Shown piece by piece: positions 10,285 to 22,754 of a stretch of 64,000 bases of DNA; the first letter of the stretch is position 1; every line of letters begins with the position of its first letter. Source of the DNA: Pseudopyrenochaeta lycopersici (taxonomy: Eukaryota > Ascomycota > Dothideomycetes > Pleosporales > Pseudopyrenochaetaceae). The notes beneath the pieces were generated by a model, which saw only the letters and a program-made list of their open reading frames with translations, was not told the DNA's origin and did not search any database. The position numbers and the translations under genes were made by a program. Where the stretch lies: assembly GCA_003313425.1 (NCBI GenBank), contig NHZP01000045.1, positions 248,001 to 312,000 of the forward strand. The letters run 5' to 3'.

Positions 10285-11964
10285 TACGCCGCAGCTGGGA
10301 CGCTTGTGAAAGGGCCCGGTGCTATAAGTGTTGCTGGTTATCTGTCCTAGAAAGGCCTAGTCACTGTCGGAATATAGGAAGGTGCGTTGAATGATACCGA
10401 ATATGAAGACTGATGAGGGATACAAGCGTACTTGTTGTATACAATACCTTGCTTTCATAGACTGTTTATTAGACCGGTTCGAGGAAGATTTGCAGCGCGT
10501 CTTTGGCGAAGAAGAAATGGCCCGTCTGCCGGCGTTGATATACCGTGTCATATTTCCTGTGGGACAAAACTGCAGATGCTCATCGTCGACACGAAAATCT
10601 TCGCATACTCAGTCCTCCAATTATACTTGATGTCATTTTTACGTCAGCAGCCAGACCCGCAAGCCAACGAGTTAGGAAATTCGAATCGTGGTTTTGCAGT
10701 CACAGGTCACGTACAACAGCGTTGCGTTGAACTTTCCGTAAACGGAGCACCTCATCAACAAAAGTATTTCCTAGGCTCATTGCATTTTTCTACGCCACTA
10801 CCAGCTCGACAAATAACTTTTAAATAGTCAATTTTGCTCAGCGGTTGCGCCATAGGTCCGAAAAGTGTGCCGTTGTCCTGTTCACGCCCGCCGTATGCGT
10901 CAGTCATCGATCTCAAGTCACATCCAACTTTCACTAAGAGGTACGTACTCTCCTAAATTTTTTGAACACTTGCTCAGGTACGTCATAATCGACAGTCAAT
11001 GCGCGAAAGTGCATGATTAATTAAGAAACCCATGTTTCGCTCTGGAGCTAGGTCTCGACACACGTCCGCCTTCGCCTGAAAATGCTGTGCCTCAAATCTT
11101 CGCCAATGGCTTGGTCTGCCTTGGTTTTGAGGGAAGAGTATCACATTTGTTTATCTTGTGTAAAGCGGCTACCTCTATTATCGGCTTAACTTCGATTGGC
11201 ATTCTGTCCGCTTCGTGGCAGGCAACGTCAACGCATTCTTCGAGTCAGTTCCTAGTGGCGAGTCATCAAGTCGGACCGAGCTACCTCTCTAACTCCACTA
11301 TGCACAATGATACGTGTTGACACTTTGATTTGCACTGGCCAATGAATGAGAAGTCCATTTCTAAATTATCTGGAATATATGACTTCCGACGCCCATGCCA
11401 CAAACGCTATAATCCTGTTGGATACATTCTAGTAAATAATGCTGTGACGAAGCCAGCCATATCATTTGCAGTGTTCCATAACTTTAGCACTCGAGACACT
11501 TTGCACTGCCTGCTCTGCTCTGACAAAAGATCGCTAGGCTTCACCAATGTTCTCCACTCCAGGAAAGAAGCCAAGTGTTCTAGAACACCGCTTGCGCTGA
11601 CACACTGAAGTTTGCTGGGCAAACGCGTATTATTCGAAGCATTTTTATTTCTCATCAACATTCACTAGCTCTTCCGCCTGCGGTAGCGTTGATGGTCCAC
11701 GCTTCAGCTAGCCTAATGCAGTTGCGGTATTAATGTGTGCGCGACGTCCTCGAACTTTTCCGGGCAAGAACCAAACGCAGAACAGCAATCAGTATAGTGC
11801 TCATGGACCTTCAGACTTAGTTCAGAGCGTAGCAATGATATCAAGAAATTTCATTTCTACAGAATCTAAACCAAGTAGCAAAAATAGACTATTCATTCAT
11901 CGCCCATCCTCTACGAATGAAGTACACTTTGACTGCCTAGCTATTAAATAGCGCATTACAAAGC
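10285..11964. other. Intergenic, 1.7 kb, nothing firm
   Basis: A plus-strand frame at 10391-10630 has a helix-like stretch (FEEDLQRVFGEEEMARLPALIYRVIF) and may be a gene relic, but it has no clear start or splice partners. The remainder is mildly AT-rich with short ORFs only. Confidence 0.4.
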
Positions 11965-14237
11965 CTAGTCTTGCAGCTCAAAAAGACTCTCTTCCAAAGC
12001 CTGTCTCAAAGCATCCAGCTCATTCCGACGATCACGTACCTCAGGAGTCTCCGCAGCAATAGCCATAAGTTCCTCTTCCGAGAATTGTCCAACACTAAGA
12101 GGATGAAAGACAGTTGTCAAGCCATTTAGGAGATGTCGCTCAATTACCTGGCGGCAGATGTTATCGACAAAAGTTTTCATGGCGACCTGGTTGTGTCAGC
12201 TTTTCGTGGACAGCTGTGGCCCGGCTCTGTAATCACCTTGTAGTAAGCATCTAGGGCTGCCAAGGATTCCATGCAAGCCTGTTCCGTCATGTCTACAACG
12301 ACTTGTGCTTTTAGAGACGAAGTGAGCTTTTGGAGGTCTGATGGAGTATTGCTGACATGCAAATTGCCAGTCCAATTATTCGAAACAGCACGATCCATCA
12401 TCCCCTGCACATTCATCTTGTCAGCTTCCGCGCGAGCCTTTTGGATGTTGTCTGTGTAATAGTGATTATACGTGATTGGCTGTGCCTTTTCATCTAACAG
12501 GATTTTATTCAACTCCTCCCTCGCACTCTGAGAATTTATATCGAGAGATCGTCGAATGCGTTGCTGCACAGCATGATGCACTTCACTGTCGGCTATGATG
12601 TGATCTAGGACGGCGCGGATGAATTGATCGACGATGGTAAGTATTTTTTGGAGATGAGCCTTTGCGATGTCACCCCATCGACAGCTCTGCTCGTGAAACA
12701 ACTCCGCCAGTAGGATATGATTATAATTGCCAGGGAGTTCGCGGCCGCGAGTATCGCGATAGACCTAGGCATGAATCAGTGCATTATGTCAGAACTGACA
12801 GTATAGACGTACCCGCGTGACCCATTTGATCATCTCTTTCTTTGTGAGCTGCAATTGGCCTTCATCAGATGCATCCGAATCCGGGGTGTCTGAGTCCGTC
12901 TGTTCTAATGTAAAATTTGGCTTCTCTTTCTTGTTACAGACCTTTCTTTTGGCAGCGTTGATCCTCATGTCCTTTGCGAAACTCTCGTTGGCCAGATGAA
13001 TCTTCGCCCTGAGTCGCTGGACCCCAGGCCCCTGTTTTGCGCTGAAAAAGGCAACGTCTCGACCATCATAGTTCCCATCCACCGCCGCTTTCGCAAGATT
13101 ATAAAAGTCCATGCTGACTTGGGTTAGGAACATCCGAATCTGTCCAATAGACGAACGCTCTGGGCCAATCAGCGCCAACTGGCGGTTTGTTTCTGCGAGC
13201 ACTTCTTCGACATCTTTTCGAACCTTTGGTAGTTCTCGTTCAATATGGCTGTCTAGGAGCTGTTGCAGATATTGGCGCAGCTTTTCGATTCCAACGCGCT
13301 TTTTATCGAGGTTTTGCTCAGCCCATGGACTCGAATTGAAGAATGCCATCTCTTGAAGCTGCCTTTGCGTCCGGCTCACCCCCTCGCGTAGCTCACACGG
13401 GGTGGGATTCTTCAGGATGAAAAATCCCAACTTGAGTTTCACTCGGTCCATGTTCTTGGCCAAATTTGCCACTCTTGCTTCAGTGCCCTTATTGATGAGA
13501 TCGGGCTTCGTAATGATACCGACAGTCCGTTCTCCAGCTTTATCAAACTTCCGTGCTCTCTGTATAATGCCTTGAGTGTCTATATCATTGGAAGCTGGCA
13601 CTACAGCCAAAATAATGGTTCGAGTGCTCTCCAGGTAACCATCAATGAGATTTCCCACGATCTGCATGTCTTCTGGATTCTCAGAAACAGAGATCAGACC
13701 AGGCAAATCAACTACTGTAAGATGAAGGCCGGTATCGCCGACTACCTCTAGACGGAGAACATCAGAGGCGAAAGAAGGAGACCCGGTGCTGGTAGGTGAA
13801 GAACCTTGACCAATACCCATAAGAGCAGCAGCTTCCTGAATGACCATGGGCAGGTCGTCGATATTCTTGAGTTGCCATTCACGTGATGCCATGCGAAGTC
13901 GATCTTCTTCACTGCGAGAAGTACTAGGAAGGACTTTAGCCGTGATTTGATTCGTTCCAGGTTGATGCCGAAGGATGATCTCAGTCGCAAAGCGCGTGCA
14001 TAAGCCCTCCTGACGTGGAAACGGTATACCAGTAACTCCTTCCAACACTGAACTTTTCCCCGCGGACTGGTCTCCACAGACAACCAACTGAGGTAGAGAA
14101 ATATGATCGCCTACTCCTTTGGCTCTCACTCGATCGATTTGATTTAGCCGTCGAGATGATTTGTTTGTTTGAAGTCCAACCGCACAGCTTAATTTCTGGC
14201 TGTCTGGTGTCCCCATCTCGTCTTTTTTGGACCACAT
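11965..14237 (-). CDS. Dynamin-like large GTPase (Mx/fungal dynamin type)
   Basis: Three exons: 14237-12813, 12764-12237 and 12186-11965; introns 12765-12812 (GTACGT..CTAG) and 12187-12236 (GTGATT..CCAG); 724 aa. Dynamin GTPase motifs: P-loop GDQSAGKSS at 55-63, switch I threonine at 81, DLPG at 177-180 and TKPD at 243-246. The middle/stalk region follows, with an acidic insert near 440-465. Exons 2 and 3 encode the GTPase effector domain, ending in a leucine/glutamate-rich helix. There is no PH or Pro-rich domain and no transmembrane segment, as in Mx-type and many expanded fungal dynamins. Family members assemble on membranes and use GTP hydrolysis for scission or remodelling; the specific cellular role here is unknown. 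Confidence 0.92.
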
Positions 14238-14975
14238 CTTTGTTAGTTTCTGTTTATGCTGGCAATATTACTTAGTGAGGTGGCTCTTTAATTCTGTAGC
14301 TACTTGCTATGTATAACAGCAAAACTGGCAACTGTTATCATGTTTTTGATGTTCGCAGCGGAATATAGTGGCATGGAGTTGTTGAAAACGTAGGCTAACA
14401 TATCCTCATGAGAATGTGAAGATGAATGCGATACTGCTGAATGTGAAGAGGAATGCAATAGTGCTGAATATGAGGATGAATGCGATAGCGTTGAACCTTG
14501 GACTGAGAATGCAAGCCGTTTCCAGAACACAGTCGCATGTACGTCGAATGGGTGCACGAACGTGGGCGACAGCTCCAGATACGCTATCCCAAGTGCGGTT
14601 GCCAAGCCGACAGACCAGCCACTGTAGTCACATTCTTCACGCAACAAACAGTCTCCAGAAGCTTTAGCCATCTAGAATTCGAGATCTCCAAACTACCTTT
14701 TCATTATGATTAGATATTTGACTTAGCACCTCACCGATTATTGTTGCAGAATGTATTCTTGATCTTGCTTCTGCTACCATATATTTACCAGCATCAGAAA
14801 AGTTGTTTACATAACACATTCTGGTCTTTAGGCTTCTAACATTTGGTAATTGGTATGAAAAGATGTTCACTCGCTTCAGTACGAAGTTTTGGTGTTTATG
14901 CGTATAATACAAATTCGTCCGACAAACCTAGACGCCCTCATCTTTTTTCACTCAATCCATTTTTGTGTCAAGGTC
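14238..14975. other. Intergenic with a minisatellite and a weak ORF
   Basis: Lies between the dynamin-like gene and DUG2, both on minus. A minus-strand frame 14671-14300 (123 aa) contains serine/histidine-rich 9-residue repeats produced by the 27-bp repeat. I do not trust it as a gene. Confidence 0.4.
14413..14493. repeat. 27-bp minisatellite, three copies
   Basis: Units at 14413-14439, 14440-14466 and 14467-14493 differ at a few positions, e.g. AATGTGAAGATGAATGCG versus AATGTGAAGAGGAATGCA. Because 27 is a multiple of three, a reading frame is kept through the array. Confidence 0.75.
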
Positions 14976-17974
14976 TTACCTTCGAGGCAACTCTCGGAAC
15001 ACTTCTTTGAAGATCTTCTTGCTGTTATACAAGTTCACAAGCCTTAGACGCTCATTATCCAAGTGTGCACTATCACTCGCTTGGCCGCACGGTAGATGGG
15101 CAGCTGGGGCGTTGAATTCCTTTTCAAGGAAGCGGATGCTGGGGATCGAGCCACCTTCGCGGATGTAGAGAGGTTTGACGAAGGCGTCAGACTGCGCTGC
15201 AGAGGTGATTGGCGAGGTGGCATCAGAAGTAGTGGGGCGGGAATCAGAGGAGTTTGCGAGGGTGTTGGATGTGGCTGGCGCGGGCTTCGATTTCGTAGTT
15301 GGTGTTGATGGATCGCCGGCAGCACGAGGCAGCGCCGCGAATTCATCAGGGCTCTTGATAGCCGGAGCGCTTTCCCTCCGATCTTGGCCAAGAGTCAGGC
15401 CCCATACAGAAATTATGGCACGTTCAAGCGTCTGAAAGATCTCATTGTTAAAGTCCCCAAGCCAAGGCTCTGCTTTGTGATCAATGGTCACCTTCAACTT
15501 GTTCTTTGAGTCAAGCTCGTCAAACTCCGACTGCAGGAATGAGGTCAAGCTTTGGGCGACTTCAGCTGCCTCTTGGTTCGGCACCAGTCTTATGGATAAC
15601 GCAGCCTTGGCTAGGCGCGGTATGATGGTTGAGTTCTCAGGGCCAGAAGTCTGGAAACGATGTATGGTCAGTGAAGCCTCCCGCCATCGGCGCATAAGCG
15701 ACTGCGCAAGCTCCTCTGGGTCTCCTAGGTCGGGATTGCCACGTAGCAATGTCTTAGTGATTTCGGTGTACAGGTCCTTCTCATCTTCTGTCAAGGGTAA
15801 AATAGGGTCATAAAAGCCGGGGATCTGGACCTTTCCATGTCGACCAGTGAGTTTAGAAAGGAGCATAACAAGATCCTTCAGAGGCTCATCAAGCAATGCG
15901 CTTCCATCAACACCACTATGTAGATCAGGATGTTTGCTGTCGACCTGAACGGTGGCGTGAATGACACCTCGCAAGCCATAGGTGAGACAGGGTACGTGAT
16001 CATCAAGCCAGTAGCTGTTGGCCAAGAGGATCCAGTCTACGTCGCCAATGAGGTCCTTTTTCGCTTGGACAGCCTTCTCAAACCCGCGAGAGCCGCTCTC
16101 TTCTTCGCCTTCGATCAAGAAAATTATGTCAGAGTCTAGGCTTTGCTCATTCGCCAACTCATGTGCTGCGTAAATGGCGGCCATAATGGGACCCTTGTTG
16201 TCAGATACGCCACGACCATACAAATAGCCCCCCTCGCCCGTCAGAGCAAAAGGGTCATGCTTCCACTTGCGGTGTTCATTCTCTGCAGGGATTACGTCGT
16301 AGTGGCCATAGAACAATATCTTCTTGCGTGAGCTTGCAGTAGCAGGGTTACCCCGGAACTTGGCAAAAACGATGGGGTTGTGTGGCTCGCTAGTATTCAA
16401 CATTTCGGTAGCGGCGCCAAAGTTTTGAAAAACGGAGCGAAGGAATGATGCGCCTCTTCGACAGTCGGCGCGATACTTGGGCAGCGACGACACGGTGCGA
16501 AATGAGACGAATTGTGTGAGCGATTCAACCATGAGATCTACGAGGCTTATTAGCGGGGCGAATAAAGTGTGCCAACGTGTACCGACCATTGCTGCTTTTT
16601 CGAGTGACGGCGTTCGGTCCGGCACAGTCATTGACCTCCCAAATGACAATAGTGTTGTCATTGCCGCCAGTCACCAAGGTTGGCTTATCATTATACTTGG
16701 TAAAAGCTGAGGCAAGGATTAGACCGTCATGTGCTTTGAACGTCGAAATCGTTTCGTAATGCTCGTTAAATTTCTGAGGCTGATAAGCAGGTGGGTATTC
16801 GTTTCTGAACCTTGTATTTACCTGCACCACTCCAGACTTGCCACCTGTGTAGAGAACCCCGGCACCGAGTGTCAATGTGTGGACATCGCCGATGGTTGCT
16901 TTGAGACTTCTGACCAGCTGTCGGGTTTCCAGATCCCAGACATTCACTTCGCCGTCAAAGCGTCCGCTGTAGAGGAAGGAGCCTTCGCGGGCAAGCGATA
17001 GTATAGATTCACCTTCTTCCCTGCCATCTTCCAACGTATGCAAGCAGGAGATCTCGCCGCCCCGAGTGGAGTCTATCCGCCACAGCAGGATGCGCCCATC
17101 TCCTCCACCAGAGACTAATACTTCTTCTGAGGGAGCTTCAGGCAGTATGCCCCTTCCCAGCAGCATACAGTGAACATAGCCGTAGTGGGCGAACTGGCGA
17201 ATATCCTGGCCGTCGATCTGGAGTTCCTGGCCTCCTTGAGCATCCCGCGGCCTGCTATCGGCACCGCTTGGTTTGGGAGTTTGTGCGCCGCCAGGGCCAA
17301 GAGAGTCGAAGAACTTGTTCTTGCGTTCCGATGGGTGTGAGGCGAGCGACGGGCGTGGACGGGCATCTTTCTGCTTGAGATCGTACCACTGTCTCGGTCA
17401 GCATTTGGTCGTCTGTCAAGACTGTCTCCCAACCTGGATGCTCGTGTTCTGCGCCCCGAGATAGACGGTTTGATGGTGTGACGAATATGCAACGCAGAAG
17501 ATGTCTCCGATATCGTACGGCGACCAGAGGGCGTAAAGGTGTCGAAAGGATGACGTGCACCAGACCTGAGAGCTTAGTATGTGCCTTCCAAGAATGGGTG
17601 TAGGCCATGTACATTGACTATTGGGTCTGCTGCGCTAGAGAAGAGTAGCTTCTTGTCCTGAGACAGACACAGGCCGAGTACACTGCCTTTGTGAGCGTGT
17701 ATGACTCGTCGACGCTCATACGTGTCGAGGCTGTAGACCTGGCCCAGTCAGCTGTTGAAGCTTTGCACTGCAGCATCCCGTGACTTACGAGAATCTCCCC
17801 TCCCTGGGTGCCCGCAAAGATGTACTGCGCAGAGACAGCAAGCGCGAGTATGGACTTGTCGTGCTTCATGCGATGGGAGAGTGACGGGGTCCGATTGGCT
17901 CTAGGCGGTGCCTGGTCGGCGCCATTGGTGTCCATTATGGTATCATGCTGGAGAGGAGGTGCTGTTGGCATCAT
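14976..17974 (-). CDS. DUG2: DUG2-like component of the glutathione-degrading DUG complex (WD40 + M20 peptidase)
   Basis: Five exons: 17974-17789, 17738-17613, 17565-17434, 17388-16587 and 16537-14976; introns of 45-50 bp with consensus ends; 935 aa from the ATG at 17974 (ATG at 17935 is an alternative). The N-terminal ~415 residues carry WD40 repeats (ILALAVSAQYIFAGTQGGEILVYS, VLVSGGGDGRILLW, LVTGGNDNTIVIWEV). The C-terminal part is an M20 metallopeptidase with GHYD (His near 493), GRGVSDNKGP and IEGEEESGS. This fusion is the hallmark of yeast Dug2, which together with Dug3 cleaves the gamma-glutamyl bond of glutathione. A Ser/Thr/Pro-rich insertion of about 60 residues (nt ~15160-15345) interrupts the peptidase domain before its last conserved block. 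Exons 2-4 were deduced from repeat continuity. Confidence 0.92.
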
Positions 17975-20184
17975 CAGCCAGGCTTCAAGGCTCGTCTTTG
18001 GTGTTGTTCCTGCATGTCGCGTGTTGCGCGGTGAGAAGGGCACCAAATTGGCGTGGGAAGCGATGACGGAAGCTCAAGGGTTCTCCACGCTGGCGCGGGG
18101 CTTCGGCCTCTCCACCAATGCACTCCAAGAGGAGCCAACACTCCACATACCTTTCAACCCCAGAACTTTCCTCACCTCCTGCGAGGTCATAGATCGCGAA
18201 TATTGACACATGTCCCTTCCAGCCGTACTGCACCCTGAGATCAGATGAAATGAAAAGAAGGCGGACGAGTCGATGTCTTGGGCATGCGGTAGGGAGTCCA
18301 CAGTCACCCAATGTAAGGGAGCATCAGGGCAGCACTCCAATACTTCGTCCACTTGGAGAAGTGTGGTGTCGGAGGAAGTCTCACGTTCACTCGACGAGTC
18401 TTCAGGAGAGGTTAAGCTATGATGCTCGCACATTGTAACAGGCTCACCGCCCCGATATGGCGAGCGAGCTCTGTGCGATGGCGCGATCTTGTGGTATTCA
18501 GGCCCGTATTAGGAGTCTCTTAAAAGCCGTCCGCCTTATCGGTGTATCCATTTCTGCTTGCTCACAGCACCACACGGCAAGCTTTGTTGAACCGGATGTG
18601 CATCCATCCATAGGCCTATGCTACCTATTGGGAGCATGCAGTACACGACGCCGACAGCACTGTGTCAGTGGTTGCTTTTGCATTGGCTGTTGAGGGAGCG
18701 AACGTGCGTGTTGGTGAAGCTAAACACGTGTTCATGCTCGCAGCAGCCATTTATTTGTCACAAAGTCTTCTTCAAGAGAATTGAGCATCCACCGCGCGTT
18801 CCTGCCTTGTTCACGCGCGTGATCGTCTCTCGAACCGACTTCCAGCAAGACATGGAAGAGGCTTTCGGCTTCATGCATGGAAGGTCCGTAGGCCCACGGG
18901 AGCTTTCCGTCGCGCATCCAAGTTTCATGGGACTGCTGATCATCGGTATCCTTCCGAAAGCCTTCCGAAGTGGTGGGTAGTATGTGTCTGCCGCTCTGCC
19001 GCGGCCGTGGGATTGATGATGCTTATAGACACTGCCCAATATATCGAGACAAGGTAATTGTATCGATGGGCGACGTGTCGATCTCGGATTCTGTCGGCAC
19101 GGAATGGCTATCGAAAATGAAACAACTCGGCGATAATGCCTCACACCGTGTGGGAGAGGTGGGATGGGCTTGGCAAAGGGAGGGAATACCTGGTCAAGAA
19201 GGAAGACCAAACACAACCCAACCCCATCAAACCGACGGCTGTAAGTCGTTCATTCCAGACGATTACGCATCTCCTTGCAACAAGCTCGGCCCATCAAAGC
19301 ATGCGAAGCAGTTTCCCTGGGAGTTGTACAAGTCTCGACTGCTCGATTTGTGGCGATGCACCGCCACATGCTTGTGGCTGTGGCGGGTCCGAGGTCATTC
19401 AAGCTGAAGCCTGAGCCTACCAGAGTTTAGGGCGGACCCATGCCAGCTGGACCATCTTGAGTTCGGATACTTGGGCATCAAGCGACAGAATTTTCGCAGC
19501 CAGATGCGAGATGGCCTGCACTGTGGCATCAGCATGCGTGAGATCTGGAGAGGCACAAGAGTAATTGTCCACTCCGGGCAGCGACACGTTCCCATGCGCT
19601 GCACTATGCGCTGCATTTGCACGAATGGCCGTCGTCTCAACTCGTTTGGGATGCAGCGTTACGCTGCCCGCATATTCGGCCGCCAGCCGCCTAGCGTACC
19701 TGTGACATGGCGACACGCCAGCCAACACCATGCCAGTGCCGCACTCCCCGGCTGAGTCTTCACCAGTGCCCGCGAATGCTAGGCCGAGACGTCGCATAGT
19801 CACGATACAACGACTGCGGGCACGGCCGTGACTGGCGCGCCCCGGCTTCGCTGCCACCACTCCTTAACCACCCCGCGCGCCCCTGCCATCATGGCTGGCA
19901 GAACTGGTTCGTAGCCGTCGCCTCACTCCGCGCGTGCAACCGACATTCCTGCCGCTATTTATGGTCCTCGGAATTCTTATAGATTCTGTTTGAGCGCTGC
20001 CACGAGCAAGCGACCCCGGTGGACCTTGTGGAGTGCGCCAGCTGTAGCCCGTTTCCGCGCTTGGATATATCCTGACCGCCTCGTGTACTTGTGCCCTAAT
20101 ACCTCACCGCAACCGCCGTCGCACGTTGTACAAGACCTCGCCTGCGCGCACTCCCGCTGCAGGAACAGCATCTTCCTGGCCGCA
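17975..20184. other. Intergenic, 2.2 kb, divergent promoters, weak ORFs
   Basis: Separates DUG2 (minus) from the next gene (plus). Minus frames at 18433-18074 and 19797-19417 are open; the second ends with a helix-like stretch (AISHLAAKILSLDAQVSEL) and may be a small gene or exon, but neither has a recognised domain or clear splice sites. Confidence 0.4.
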
Positions 20185-21518
20185 ATGGGGGTCGGCGAAA
20201 CCATCACCGTTATCAACAAGTCGGGCAAGGTGGTGAGCAATGTGAGTCCCAGATAAGCATCCTGTGCGATAAGACACCCTTGGCTGACCAACCCCAGAGC
20301 AAGCACATTGTCAACGTCTTCAAGGAAGCCAAGGCCGCCTACCGCGAGCGCAAGGCTGAGATCAAGGCAGAGAAAGATGCCGCGCACAGGGAGAAGAAGC
20401 TCGCTGAGGGCGTAAAGGCCATGCGCATCGACGACGACCTCCAGTCGCGTGCATCGTCGCGCCATTCCAAGCATTCCAGAGCCACCCACCGCTCCAAGTC
20501 GCACAAGGAACATTCTCGCCATGAGCGGCCACCCTTGGAGCGCGGCTACACCGACAGCTTCTACGCCAACGACACTCCCCGTACACCTCACAGCCCACGC
20601 CATCGCTTCGAGCAGGACCTCGCTGGAGATGCGCGCGATGCCCATAGACGGGAGCTCGTGAGACGCAACTCGGACATGTATGTCGCCGCGTCTCGCGCAA
20701 AGAGGAGGGACTCGATCGACATGGACCTTGCCTATGGCGATATTCCCCCGCCGCTCCCAGCAAGCAAGTATGATGATGGGGAGCTGAAAGAGAAGGCTTC
20801 CAAAATCACCATGCTCCTAGACGAGGCCAACTGCCTGCAATACTCCGTCACCACCATGATCGAGAACCTGCAAAAGAACCCCGAGGCGCTCGCCGCTGTA
20901 TCACTCACTCTCGCCGAGATCAGCACCCTTGTCGGGAAAATGGGTCCTGGCGTTCTCGTCGCTCTCAAAGGCAGCTTTCCTGCTGTCGCTGCCCTACTTC
21001 TCAGTCCACAGTTTATGATCGCCGGTGGGGTCGCTGTTGGTGTCACCATCGTTGCCCTCGGGGGCTACAAGATTATCAAGAAGATTCAGGCTCAGAAAGA
21101 TGACGAAGCGCCGATTCCAATGGCTATGCGCGCCGTCGACGATTCTAATCAGCTCGACGAGCTCGAACCGGAAGAGCTGAGCCGTGTGGAGTTGTGGCGT
21201 CGTGGCATTGCCGATGTCGAAGCGAACAGCGCCGGCACCAGCGTCGATGGCGAGTTCATCACACCTGGCGCATCGCGCCAACTCGTCGCTGCTGGTGTGC
21301 TCGATGAAGACGATCTCAAGTCCCGACGCAGCACCAGAAGTCGGAAGGACGGTGAATCAAGACCCAAGTCTCACCGCGCGAGGTCAGAGAGGAGCGTCAA
21401 GACCTCCAAGACATCTGACACAAGACGAAGTAAGACAGTCCGGGAGAGTAGCAAGAAGAAGGAGAAAGAGCCCTCGGGCTTGAAGATGCTGTTCCGCTCT
21501 CACACTGCACACGTCTAA
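20185..21518 (+). CDS. Conserved fungal protein with Ser/Arg-rich tails and a central hydrophobic region
   Basis: Two exons: 20185-20241 (MGVGETITVINKSGKVVSN) and 20298-21518; intron 20242-20297 (GTGAGT..CCAG); 425 aa. After a basic, Lys/Glu-rich helix (about 20-65) comes a Ser/His/Arg-rich disordered part, then a predicted folded core from about residue 175. This core includes a long hydrophobic stretch at about 234-283 (VAALLLSPQFMIAGGVAVGVTIVALGGYKII) that could be one or two membrane helices. The C-terminus is Ser/Arg/Lys-rich and ends GLKMLFRSHTAHV. I believe this is a widely conserved ascomycete family of unknown function, but cannot name it. Confidence 0.85.
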
Positions 21519-21869
21519 CCATACGATGCACTTTGCCTGTGCTATCCCGATAATAACCCTCCACGTCCTGCATGCACCAACTATAGCGGTTTGCATTTAG
21601 CGTTGTTTTCCCCTCTTTATACCATATAGACGATGTCGCATTAGGGATCATTATCCCGCCGTTGGTCTTTTTGTTTCTCACCGGAATGTGTTAATATCTG
21701 GCGCAAAGGAGTCTCGGGCCTATTCATACGAGGATTTCCCCTCTACATATTTGACGTTGCAAAACGGACATGTCTAACAATACGAGATATGTTTTTTTTT
21801 CTCATTCATGCTTTGCGAATTCATCTTGAACCTGCTCTGAGATATAACTTGTCGTATACAACGAACTAT
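21519..21869. other. Convergent 3' flank, nothing recognised
   Basis: Short AT-rich spacer between two convergent genes; likely overlapping 3' UTRs. Confidence 0.5.
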
Positions 21870-22754
21870 TCACACCCATAATTCTACTATCCCCCTCGCT
21901 TCCTCCATCCTCTGCCTCGCATCCGCAAAAAGCTGTCTCACCACTTCAACCTGCGCCTCTGCATTCGCCAACTCCAACCGCCGTACATTAAACTCGTGAG
22001 TTGCCTGCTGCGCTGCCTGGACAAGATACTGCGGTGGAGGATATGGCTGTGGGGATGGGGATCCAGTGGCGATGCGAGGGAGACTGCGATGTTTCGCAGA
22101 ATACTGTCGTGTGGGCGGAAGTACTACCGGGGATGATTGGCGAGGCGAAGAAGATTCAGAAGCGCGAGGTGTGCGAGGGAAGGTGGTGGTATAGTCTTCG
22201 CACTGCGTTTTCTGAAATTTTTTCCCTGGTCGATCCCCAGTATCACTGAACAAAGCTTCCTCGCATGTAGAATACTTCCTCTTCATCTGTAGCGCCGCCT
22301 CTTCTACAACCTCCGTTTTCACAATTCTGTCGGCCACAACATCCTTCCCCCGATTCTGCAACGACTTCTGGCTCTGCAATGCATGTCCCTTGCTCATCTT
22401 CTGCACACTCCTACTCGCCTTCTCTACATCCTCAACCTCTAACTGCGCATATATACTGCCTGCATTCCCCTTATACGCAGCCTGCCGGATCCTCTCCTGG
22501 AAGTACGTGTTCAGCAAGCTATGTGCACGCTCTTTTTGCCCTATTGTAAGGGCGGAGAGTTCATGGATTGCTGCGAGGAGCGGGATAGTCCAATTTTCGA
22601 CATGTAGGGCTGGTGGCAGGATAGCTTTGTATGTGGTGGCGGAGAGTTTCCAGTTGGAGAGTATAGAAAGGAAGTATTCTTCGGTCTGTTCGTTAGCGTG
22701 GGTGTCTGGTAAGGGCAGTGAGCTGGACAGAGGTATAGGACTCGAGACGGCCAT
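21870..22754 (-). CDS. Hypothetical protein, C-terminal helical region
   Basis: Single exon, 294 aa from the ATG at 22754 (MAVSSPIPL). The frame remains open to 23009 with an alternative upstream start that would add a hydrophobic segment (LIMCLVLIISLSGELFLVV); the shorter form is preferred because the upstream codons look like leader sequence, but this is not certain. Residues 20-110 are probably folded (ILSNWKLSATTYKAIL, LLAAIHELSALTIGQKERA). A basic, Ser/Pro-rich disordered middle follows, with an Arg/Glu-rich coiled helix at the C-terminus (LELANAEAQVEVVRQLFADA). I recognise no family; regulatory or nuclear roles would be guesses. Confidence 0.65.
   Translation of the reverse strand: MAVSSPIPLSSSLPLPDTHANEQTEEYFLSILSNWKLSATTYKAILPPALHVENWTIPLLAAIHELSALTIGQKERAHSLLNTYFQERIRQAAYKGNAGSIYAQLEVEDVEKASRSVQKMSKGHALQSQKSLQNRGKDVVADRIVKTEVVEEAALQMKRKYSTCEEALFSDTGDRPGKKFQKTQCEDYTTTFPRTPRASESSSPRQSSPVVLPPTRQYSAKHRSLPRIATGSPSPQPYPPPQYLVQAAQQATHEFNVRRLELANAEAQVEVVRQLFADARQRMEEARGIVELWV

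Noticed and set aside
10391..10630. 79-aa plus ORF with a helix-like segment
   Set aside because: No start context, splice partner or recognised domain; kept only as a possible relic in the intergenic note.
19977..20645. 222-aa minus-strand ORF
   Set aside because: Overlaps the start of the conserved gene at 20185-21518 in antisense; no domain.
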